Part shown: positions 1 to 12,100 of the stretch, piece by piece
Numbering within the stretch: position 1 is the first letter of the stretch
How the letters are laid out: each line of letters opens with the position of its first letter
Origin: Membranipora membranacea
Lineage: Eukaryota > Bryozoa > Gymnolaemata > Cheilostomatida > Membraniporidae
Direction of reading: 5' to 3'
Length of the DNA: 64,000 bases
Assembly: GCA_914767715.1 (NCBI GenBank)
Contig: OU612069.1
Location: 18,907,387-18,971,386 of the forward strand
The notes under the pieces: generated by a model
What the model saw: the letters and a program-made list of their open reading frames with translations, nothing else
What the model was told of the DNA's origin: nothing
Database searches by the model: none
Translations under genes and position numbers: made by a program

Positions 1-165
1 TTTAGGATGATTGTGTGATACTCAGAAAAATGATTGAAATTGTCATTTAAGACTATAGTTAAATGGACCCAAATAAACTTAGCTTAATTCATCAATATAG
101 TTTTGATGTAATTTATTAAATATTCTACTATTTATACACATTTTGTTACCAGAAAAGGATCTAAA

Positions 166-3100
166 ATGGCGGAGTTTGATAAAAAGTATGGAAAAGCCTT
201 GGAACCCTGGAACGAAAGGATAGCCTCACAGAATAGAGTTGCCGCTAAAAGGGCTAAGTATCTCAACAATCATCAATGTGAGTGCTAAAATGCGGGGCCT
301 AAGGCTACATGATGTGTGGGGTGGAACGGGTATGTGAAAACCAGCAGGCCTTTTTGCAAAATCCAGGATACGAGTCAGGTATGGTAATGCGTAGAAAACC
401 ATCTGAACGTGCTTTTTGCTGAACTTTGGTGCATAAGGAAACTACTGGTGTTCAGGCAAAAAGTCATACCAATCTTGCTGAAAAATCACAGGGCCAGACG
501 CTAAAGACATTTCAAGACCAGTCAATGCTCAGTTGAATTTGTTATCATCCTACTTATTTGTAAAGAACAAAAAATAGGTCATTATGCCTTGATATTTCAC
601 AACCACTGTCTGTAGCAACTACGAGTTTGCATATTCGACCAGCAGTAACAATACTGTCTTACTAGCTGCTGCTTACTTGCTCAGTTATCTTCAACAAAAT
701 GTAACCAGGTTGTATACTGATATTATTCACAACCTTTTTATTCACTTTCATAGGGGCGTCTGACGAGCTAGTTAAGCTTGAGGCTTACCAAGATAGTGGT
801 GTGAGGTTCCGTTCATCAACGGCTGATATCAAAATCGCTGGGTCCGCTGATGGCAAAGTTGTGATAAAGGTTAGTTATATCGAACAAACTTTGAATATCC
901 TATATATCTTAGAAATGAGACTACAAGCAAGATTCAGGTTTTCTTGGCAATTCCTCAGCAGAATATTATTTGTATCAAAGTTCCACTAGATGAAGTTACT
1001 CTCCCATGTAAGCAAGGAATTGCATTATTGACAAACATACTTGTAACAAATATAATAAAACACATAGGAAGGATATGGAAATTAGTAGCATAATTTTAGG
1101 GGGGGGGGGGGCTTCAAGGCACGCCACTACTAGCAGTACACATAAATGTCCATTTAACATGCAATATCATAACCAGAAAAAATCCTGAATGTATGATGAC
1201 GATTCTTTGGACATTGTGCAAGGTTGGATAGAGCGAGTCCTACGGTCTGAAAAGAGCAAATGTTATTATATTTCTATACGGAAAGTCTCTACTACATAAA
1301 AATTTCTTTATGAGGTAGGCTATATCTGTGGCATTCCTCTGTTTAAATTTAATTACGGTACTTTAATGTGCTTCTCAAAGGGTAAAAGACTCTTTACCTT
1401 TGTTGAACGTTTAATACTCATATGGCAAAAGAGTCTCCACCCTAGCTAGTACTTCAGTGTGCATATTTTTAATAGCAACCTTTGCCCGTGAAATAAGCTC
1501 TTGTTGCGAAGCTAAAGCAGCCCAAAAACACTAAAATTTAAAAATTATGCCATAATAACCTTTCTAGGAATTTTCACTTGACATATATACAACACCTCTA
1601 AATGTTGCACCCGGCAAGATTTGCCCTTCCCTACCATTTGTTCTGAACTAAGGTCCGCTTGCTCATTAAAGAAAAAAGGACAGGACAGTATGATGCTACA
1701 CTGGCTTACAAGGGAGAGATAAATGATATAAAAGGATCTCTATGGTAAAGTGAGCGCATAAAACTTGAGTATTACTCCAATCACAGATTGTATATTTTCT
1801 TGTGTACCTCAATGCTGACCAGATTAATTGATGATAGTCTGGGAAATCATCTTCTCTTTCAGAAAAGAGTGAGATTTGCAGACCCAATTTTGTCATTCAT
1901 TATTGAGTCAAATGTGGAACAAGAAGAATTATCTGATGCTCATTCACATCCCTCATGCTCTGGATCAATGACCGATATCGAACCAGCGCATAAAGGCTTG
2001 TCTGAAAGCGGCGCAAGACATGACAAATTTGAAACTCAAACCAACCATATCCTTCATCCTTATCAGGAAAACAATCATGCCACAGACCATTGTCTAGAGG
2101 AAAAAATTGCTATTAGGCCACAAGTTACTTTGAAACTTACTGATGACCCTGTTGAATCTGAAGGAAATAGATCAGGACCTATTGATGATGTAAGGGACAC
2201 ATGTTCAACAGAACCACATGGGAATGTTGAGCTAAAGGTGCAGGGGACCCTTGAATTTCAACCAATCTTCAGAAATGAAACTGAAGGCACAAGGAATGCA
2301 AAAAGGAAGAGGAAGCAAAGTTTAGATCAGGGTGAAGAACCATTAGCTTACAAGAAGGAAAAACGCTGTAAAAGCCCAAGGTCTAGGGAAGAGATGACAA
2401 GTAACAAATACATCACAACACAGAGGCCCTTTATTAAAACAACTAAGAACACAGCAGACATTGCGGGTATTGCATCTAGAGATACTGGTGGCTCAGGAGC
2501 TCTGCCCATAAAGGAATCACATGAAAGTTCTACTCTTAAGGACAAGGCCGATGTAACTGTTGAGAGCGGTCAAATGAGAGGTAGTAAAAGAAAGAGCAAT
2601 CAGAGCAACCAAAGTCAGCAGATAGAAGAACCATTACCAAAGCAAAGCATTCAGAATACATACTACGATGATCAGAATTCACAATCAGGTGTTGACCAGA
2701 TCATAAAGCAAAAAAAGCAAGAAACAACGAACACGATAGTCAATCAGCAATGTAGTAGTAGCACAGACCAAACAGATACCATGGATATATGTGGCAGACA
2801 GCCTCTTAGTAGGGACTCCGGGCACAAGACAGAACACACAGCAATACCAGTTCTGGTATCGGCAAACAATAAAAGTCCAATGAAGGGCAAGCTTTCTGAG
2901 CTTACAAGGGAAAAACGCATCCAAAGGTCAAAAGTATTTGAAAAGAACAGGATGGGCACACATCCAAGCAGGGAACTATCAGATGGATGCGCGCTGATGG
3001 AGGAGCGATCACAAACAGATTGCGACGAAATACCTATTGTGAATACTGGACTTCATTTAAAGGATCAGAAAGAAGACACTCATGTACGTCAGTTGCCAGA

Positions 3101-6100
3101 CACAGAAATTACAAAAGGGAAGAGAGCAGATGTTTATGAAGAAATAAATGAAGAACCAGCTGTTGTATCAACTGAAAATAAGAATCCTGTGAAGAAAAAG
3201 TTTTGTAATCTGATGAGAGAAAGTCGCATCAAGAGGTCAAAAATATTTCACAAGAACAGATTTGGTGGGAGCTCGCCAATGGAGGATAACTCAAAAACAG
3301 ATTGTCGTGAGATAAATTCCGTAAACACTGAACTTCTGATGAATGATCAGTGCAAAGAGACTCACGGCTTGCCGCTACAAAAGCCAGATGGTAACATTGA
3401 GAATGAAGTAGAAAAAAAAGCGGGTTCACTACAAAAGAACAATTGTCAAACATACTGTAACATCATTCGAAAAAAACTTATAGCAAAGTCTAAAAAAATT
3501 CTAAAAACTCGAAAGATACGCTCAAAAGGCAAACAAGCTATTCAGCAATACATATCATCTGCTGGTAAATAGTTGATGTGTCATGCCTGCAGTACAACGA
3601 TTGATATCAAACTAATTTTAGGGCAAGCAAAATAGTGATTTGATGCATTGTTCTTCCTTCAGGAGCTACAACGTTTAATATTGATCAATGTTAAATCAGT
3701 GGTTACATATTTCATGCTCGAGTAACTAACGCTGTACACACATTTTGGTGGGGTATTGGATGCTCAAGATTGATCGGTTGGTTGGACAGAATTGTTTTTT
3801 ACTAGAGTATGGGGTATTTGGTGATATAATTCTAATCTTGAGAATTAGGGCATGGAATGATTAATGAAAAATAGTTCATGATCAAGGAACAAGACTTGGG
3901 TAGATGGTGTTTGAGTGAAGTTCTGGCAATCGAAATTGCCATATTCAATATGTCAATTGGATTTTTACTGCTTTAGGGGCAAAGCTTGGATTGTTTTATT
4001 TAATTTGCAAGTAGTGTGGCGGACTGTTTATGAAGCATGGTAAATTATATATCCAGCAACTACCTAGTTATCCATACCTGAAGATTCTAGAAGCTCATCA
4101 CATTTCTTGTGTCAATTCATCATCTCTCCATACTTTGATCTATCATTTTAGCAAATTTCAGCATTGGAATTTTTGTATTTATCAAGTTATAAGCTCTAAA
4201 AGTTTTAATGTTATAGTAGTTGTTTAAAATTGGTAATCGGTCAATGAATCTATAATGCCAACAGTATTACACAAAAATTGATGATCAAGATGTATGGTGC
4301 AAGTGTCTCTCAAACTTAGGCCTGTGAGTTCAGTGGTCAGACATTCTGATCCTGCATTAAGGTAATGTCAAAGACCGATCCGAATATCAACATATCATAT
4401 ACTCTTAGAGAGCTGCTGAGCTACTGAAAATGAATACCTGAACAAAAACTTGATTCGATGACGTTGTGTCATTTTAGAGAGGCAATGAGGCAGAAAACGC
4501 TGTTTTTGTCAATGCAGATGGAGGAGTAAAATTAAATGCAAGAAATTTCAAACCAAGTGGAATGCATACTTAAAGATTGTGTTCATCATAAAATTTGATT
4601 TTCTTTGATATATGACTAGTCTAAACTCACTTTTTACGTCACGCCATACATTGCTTTTTTTTTGTGAAGCCGTGAAAATATGTGAAATTTTAATCATTAA
4701 TATAGAACAGATCATAAGCTGGAAACAAAATTAATTATGATTTTCTCTTAGAGTACACTTCAAATGTCATACACATTGACTTTCAACATATTAGCTTGCA
4801 TATTGCGAAGACAGTAGACTCTCGAATACAGCTAATATTTTCGCCACTTTTGCATAACGTAAATTGTGCTGTCCAAATGACCATAATTGTGGCCAAACAA
4901 AGTTTTTTTGAAAGTTCTCACATACGAAGCCGCTTTCATTAACCATGGTGCACACAGTTAATGCCAACAGATTTTTTCACTGCATCTTCGTTTTTCTTGA
5001 ATTTAACACAAAAGAATGCCCAAAAACACCTCAAAAGTCCTAAAAAATAGCTGTTTTTTGGCATTCTTTTGCGTTAAATTCAATAAAAAGGAAGATGCAG
5101 GGAAAAAGTATTTTGGCATTTCCTGTGTGCACCATGGCTAATGAAAGCGGCTTCGTATGTGAGAACTTTCAAAAGAACTTTGTTTGGCCACAATTATCGT
5201 CATTTGGACAGCACATTTTACGTTATGCAAAAGTGGCGTAAATATTAGCTGTAATATCGAAGAAAATCCAATTTTGCGACAAACTCAATCTTAGAGTATA
5301 CATTCCACCTGTTTTGAAATTTCTTGCAATTAATTGGACTCCTCCACACATCTGCTTTGACAAATACAGCGTTTTCTGCCTCATTTCCTCCCTAAAATGA
5401 CACACCGTCATCGAATCAAGTTTTTGTTCAGGTATTCATTTTCAGTAGCTCAGCAGCTATCCAATGGTTATATTTTGATATTCGGATCGGTCATTGACAT
5501 TACCTTAAGAGACCAGATTGCAGGGGAAGAATATCTGACCCCACTTGTACCATGCAATTTGATCATTAATATAGCTGCGTTACATTAACATTAAAAGATA
5601 GATGCAATATTCATTGACTGCTGTGACGTTCTACCCTGATACCAGCTCATTCCACGGTTTTGGAGCCCTAACTTGATGAATATCATGATGTTACTGCATA
5701 AACTGCTTATGTGATAGGTCGATGTATGGACAATATGATATGATACAAGAAAATTTTCATGCTATTTAAGTTTTAATTATATATTACCTGAAGACTACCA
5801 AAAGACCAAAGCAATGAATAATCTGGTACAAATTATAGATGGTTTTTGAAATTGTCCCCCTGCTCATCTATGAGGTAACTGTTCCAAGTACTGTAGTTTG
5901 GTTTAGTTTAGTTTATTGAAGCATTCAGTATCAAATATTGAAAAATAGCGAATGCGTGGACTGTTAAAATTATTTAGAAACTACTAATAAAAATATAGCA
6001 GAGGTTATTAAATTTCTTCACCAACAATTGTAAAAGGACTTGGCACATTTAGCAGTCCTACACACGTTTGTTCTAAAAATTGTAGGCTCACGAGATGATA

Positions 6101-9100
6101 TCCTAGCAGCACTTAGTTTAATGCAGTTTAAAAGAAGATGCATCTGATCATCGGCTATTTCCATAAAATGTTTGGGTTGATATTGGTTATAAAATCAGAT
6201 AAAGTGGTCAGATTTAAAAGTTCTAGGCACTCATCATAAATAATTTAAGAAAAAACTGTTCTGGGGTACCTGCTACCATTTCCAAATACTTTAACTTATT
6301 GATTTTTTCCACATAATTTGAGAACAGAAATATATATTTTCATTGTTGGGAGACAATAATTCATTAACATTTACAGTTCTCTAAAGTAGATAGAAGTGGT
6401 AGCATAATGGGTTGGTGAACAATAAGGAATTGATACCTCATATTGGAGCAGGTGTGAAGATTTCTCCCAATATACAAAGTTTCTTCTTCTCTTGAGTTAT
6501 TGATTTTTGAGTGTAAAGATATTGCAGAATCACTACAGAACCAGCTGCCAGACTATATATTGCTTTGGTCTCCTGGTGACCTTTAAGGTCATAATTCAGT
6601 ATTTAGTGAACATACCTCTCACAAGTCCTGGGTGTGGGGAGGCTTGAGAGACTCTCAGGCCATGCTGTGCAGAAGAGTCATTTGCATATCCATACTAATT
6701 AAGTTTGTGTTGCACTTCTCTTCTCACAATGTTGGTTTTATTCATACTGGAGACAAATTGGTCTAGAAATGAGCATCAGTAGTATGACACTTTGGGTTCT
6801 CAATGCAATATGTCATGACTTATGCTAATTTCTAAGCCAAGAGTTCAGTATGAATAAAGTGACCATTATGAGAGTAGAGGAAGTGACATCATCATTATCT
6901 TTCTTTAGCTAACTATTCAATAAGCTGCTGCTCACAATGGATGAGTTTGTGAGGTTTCTAATAATAGTAAAAAACTGTTGAGTAGAGATATGCAAAAGAC
7001 ACCTCCTTAGCAGTATGAATAAAAGGGTATGTGACTTACAGTACTATCTTCTAAATTATCAGCTAATTATTATCCAATTAATTCTAAATTACAAGCTCAT
7101 TTAATCTAAATTATCAGAAAAAGGTATCAGCTCTGCTTCATCAATTACCCAGAAGTCAATGTTCAGATCATTACACAATAGCTAGTTATATGGAATTTCA
7201 AATTTTCAATGCAAACACATGCACAATAGTATAGTATATCTTTCAATAGCCAGTTTTTACTTTGGGAAAGAGGAAAGCTCATCAGCTTTGTCAAATTCTT
7301 AAATTATGATCCTCAATTGTTGTGCGTTAATAATACATTGATTTAAATTTTTTTTTTGGTTTCTGCAACAATTTATTGTATTTAAAAACAATGGACTGAA
7401 ATAGTGAAATAAAATAAGGCAGCGGCAGATTAGTCCAGGACTGGTGTGGCGACCATCCGATTTGGAATGTCAAGTCCACTCCAATTCTCATCAAAAAGGC
7501 ATCCTTATAAATTACAATTTTATCTAGTAAAGCTTCCATGTGTCTACGCCCTGGGATCTCATTAATTTTGGCCATCAAGTGTTTCCCATTTCAATTACCC
7601 TTTCAATTTCTAATAGTGACATTTAAATTACACTTTTAACCACTGCCTATCCTGTGCCAGGCAGCAGGCAGACCGGCAGGGGGAAGGGGGTGTGCATTTG
7701 GTGCTAAGGAGAGCGCTTAGCGGAAGAGAGGTCGGAGAGGGAAGGGAGGGCTGGCAGTTGGGCTGACGAAGAACAGTCCAATATGGGGTGTATTTGGTGG
7801 TCATTTACTAGCTCTATGAAAAGTTAAGAATGTTTTCATTTCGAGCTCTTTTAAAATTTGAAAAGTTTATTTTGCCTGAATTACGATCTGGTTCTTGCTA
7901 ATTGATGTAGAATATTTGATAGCTGTGACAATAAATTTGTATCAGTAACCTATTTTAAGTTAACATTTTTTAATGTTTGCGACAACTTTCTTGTAACTTC
8001 AGTTATGGTTCATTTGGTAGTCACTGGGTATTTTATTATACATTACATACTGCCCACAACACTATTCGTGAGTGATGTAAAACAATTTATGTTACCACCC
8101 TAGGGCAGTAAGAACAATACAGTTGATATGTTGCACATGACCGTGTTGGTTGATAGCACCTCACCCATGTAACCATTTCTCAAGTCTTCTTACTTAATCA
8201 TCAACTAGTCTTCATTAATCAGCCCATGCAACGACCTCCCACATCAAATCAACAAATACCAATGAATTCTTGCTAATAAATCTGTCTAACCAGCCCAACC
8301 ATCTCGAGCCATCCTCTGTCAGTGCCGAAATGCCCATACAGCTTTTAAATGACTTATTTGAGAAAAAAATATGTAACCATTGTTTATAACATTGTTGAAT
8401 ATCAAGCACTCAAAGTATGTAACATCTGATGAAAACAGCGGTGCAAAATAGTATATTGTAGTTTTAATATCGCAATTGTTAAGTTACATATGACCCTTTG
8501 CTGGGAAAATATTCGTATTTTTACTGCCTTCGACTCTGTTCTGAAGAGTATCAATGTTGTGAGTTTAGGCATGGCAAAATTTTGATAACACTGGAAGAAT
8601 TCCCAAATAAGTACAATACAATAATTTACAATATGTGAACTAATAAATATTTCAAGTAAATGTCGAGAGGCTTTCGTTTGTAATGACTGTAGGTTTACAT
8701 ACACCGTAGAATGATAAATATTCAATAATGCCAATCAATGAAGGTTTTTTTTTTCATCGGATTCTGGCTACCCATCTATTTCTGGTTTGTTTTTCTCCAA
8801 GTTACAATAATCTCCTTGTGTTTTGATCAAATATCTTTCTTTTTCTTTGGTGGTTTCCTTTTTAAAACAACTTGTTCTGGTCCTAACCCAAATAAAAAAT
8901 ATAAACATTAGTGAATTACTATGAAGAGGAGCTCATTTATTTTTTTGCTTGATGCAAGAGAATCTTTTAGGATAAATATTGTGATTCTTGCTGTTGAAAG
9001 ATGCCGTGTTTGGTGATAGTGTACTGATGAAGCAATCTTTACATTGGTACACCCAACCCATGCGTTGTTTAGTACTATCTTTCCATCACTCAACACCACA

Positions 9101-12100
9101 ATCTCTCCTTGTGGTTTAATTGTGAAGCTGAAAGCAGCAAGAAATATTTGAATGGGTAGTAATACTATCTCTTGGTGTGGCTCCGTACTGCATTTTTTGG
9201 GCTTAAATGAGACAATTTTCAAAGATTTGTTTGAATTGTTTGGTTATGGCAGCAGTCATATACAGGAAAATACTAAATCTGTCATCATAGCAAGGAATAA
9301 CAGGGGATTTATTCCCCCATTTTCCTGTTACTCCTTATTAAATGAAAATGGCTGATTGAAGTGTCATAAAACCAAAACAAATTAATCTGAATATCTAGTC
9401 AGTTTTTATCAATCTTTTACAAAACCCTGCTGCTCAATCTAAATCATCATGTATCATGTGCAACTCTAACTTTAGATTTGTTTCAATTTTTGGTATAAGT
9501 ATCTGTCAGGGGGAATAATAACCCCCACCCCCATGACAGACATTTACTAAAAACGATGGTAGAAGATAGCTCTAACAGCCGGTTCGGCGCGCATTGGTAA
9601 GAGTAGGCTCCGAAACCTGGTGGCAATTCAGACACTAAACATTGTGAAATCAGATTATGCCTCGGAGTTGCTAATGCATAGTAAGCTCTTAACTGTCACA
9701 TTTATTGCAATGAGGCTCCATAAGCTAAGTCACCACTCAGTGTCTAGTCAGCAACTACATTCGAATTAGTTGATAGCTGATGTTACATAGTATATTCTTT
9801 ACTGCCCATCAATGGATTGCCATGAGACCCTGGTTGCCCTATTAATCTTTCAGGTACCGTTCAGAGGGGTCTTTCAATTAAAAACAGTCATTATCGCAAT
9901 ATGATCGCTCACTCACTGAGTGAGCAATACCTGTTTGGCTCTCGATTTTAGATCGCCCAGTCACTTGATGGAACTATATGCATTTTGAGTAAGCGATTTG
10001 GGAGCGGTTTTGTCAAACTCTAGTAATTGAAAGACCAAGTGAGTGATAATTTTGAGCGATGTGATAGTGATAACTTGCTTCAGTAAGGGATGGGTGTTTC
10101 TAATTGAAACCCCCCACAGATAACTTTTGATGAATGGTGAATAACTGATGTCTCTAACTGTGTTATTATATACAGACTGTGCCCAAATTTCCTGTAAACT
10201 CTAGATGTTGGTTTCAGACTATAAATGTCGACAAAGACCACTTGACTCCTGATGGATTCAAAGAAATAAGAGAGATTTGCTGTTTACAATTTGAGCATCC
10301 AAATATAGTCCACTTTATCGAGGCGATTGCAGGTAGGGAGACTATGAATTATTACGATCTAAGCATGGAGTATAGTCCCCAATGAAAGCATAACTGTTTC
10401 ACAAGCAATTATGATAATATACTGGCTAGACAAATATATCCAAATGAGATCACTTACATAATAGCTGAGTGAATGTTAACTTGTTTTATGTGGATTATGT
10501 GCATTATTGCTGTCTGAGAGTGTTTGGAAAATCCTCCCCACGTTGCCTCGTAGCTGAGCGAATGTTAACTTGTTTTATAACTTGCTGCTATTCTTTTGCC
10601 TACATTTGCATCTCAAGTTGAACATCTTGAACTCAAATTTGATCCATTATAGATGTCAGTAGATACAAAGCACACATTGTCATGCAGTACTGTGGTGATA
10701 AAACATTACACAACGTCATACATGATGAAGATGAACTTGAAAAAAGATATGACCGAAATTCAAACAACAATAGACGAGGAGGGTTGACAGAGTTGTTTGT
10801 AAGTATTTGTTAATTACTGACGACCATGGTAGCTGAAACTCCTTAATACCACAAAGTTTTTCCTGCTCATAACTTTATTTTGTGCAAGAGCATCAATTTG
10901 CTTGGTTTCCATTTGTTGTAATAATGCTAGTATGATACATTTAATTATTTTGTAGTCTTGTAGAGTCTTGTTCTGCCTAGCAGATGCTGTCGATTTCATT
11001 CACAGTAAAGGAATTGTACACAGAGACATAAAACCCCCAAACATATTCATGGAAGGGGAGAATAATGATCGACCTAAACTTGGTGATTTTGGAGTGTCTA
11101 AACTTATGGATTCAAGGGGGTATGTTGTAGAAACTTCAAACATCTCAAATAACTGGCATAACGCTAGCCAATGTGTTGGCTCTGATTGGAGGGTGGGGAA
11201 TAGAAGGGGTCATATGGTACTTTCAGTAACAGAGCTCTGACGTTGGCATTGCCTTAATTTGGATAAATGGAAGGACTTTTTGAGCTGTCTTTGATCTATT
11301 TAAAGAGTTAAGATTTAGTGAGGTAATGCCATGGTCGAAGTAACTTTCCTGAAAGTACCTGAGAGTGCTTGGCATTGGCTCTTCTCCTCCCACCCACCAA
11401 CCAGAGCCAACACAATGGCTAGCAAATTGCCCACTTTTGTCATGAGCACAAAGGGTAGGGTAGATCTAAGATATGGGAACCATACAGACTGTCCAAAGAC
11501 TATAATGACTGAGACTCATTGAAACATGTTTTTGTGGATTTGACAGAACATTATCAGATTTTTTATAGTTACCTTCCTCTCTACTCTGCTTAAATGTTTT
11601 TTTGGTTTAAGAATTTACAATCATTTCACCTATTGAGTCAAATACAATTTACCTGCAGGGATACAGGTCTGATACTGACTACAAAATTTAACTCTTCCCG
11701 GTGCTATATGAGTCCGGAACTGCAGAGGATGTTAGATAGTAACAAAACAGCTAAAGACGCAGGCGAGATTCAACAGCCAAGGAAACTCATTGACAGAGAG
11801 CTATACCCTAAAGCGGATATATTCTCTCTTGGAGTGACATTTTATGAAATGCTGACAGCTACGTGGTTCCACAACGTATGTAGTAATGGTAGCTATGCCA
11901 TGTTTTTGTCTACAGTAATATCATTTTGTTTATAGACCTTTTCATAAGGTTTATTCTACCATGTTTATGTTGTGCCTACGATTGTTCGCAGCTGGCGCAA
12001 TAAACCACTGCACTGACTGCACAATTTGCATTTTGAGATCCAATTTGTTTTTTATCTCTGAATATCTCATGATCACAGAAAACTGCCCTAAGCTGGCAAA

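Larger units (their letters stand above)
3573..8826. other. Intron of the tandem-kinase gene without recognisable exons
   Basis: AT-rich sequence with no open frame that has splice sites and protein-like composition. It contains the two inverted-repeat elements listed separately. A purine- and GC-rich patch at about 7660-7770 stands out from its surroundings but has no recognisable function. Confidence 0.6.

Noticed and set aside
8402-8734. Minus-strand open frame of 110 codons
   Set aside because: No splice sites in place, no motif, composition typical of AT-rich intron noise.
9570-9640. tRNA-like sequence (GGTTCGGCGCGCATTGGTAA)
   Set aside because: No A/B box spacing or cloverleaf could be drawn.
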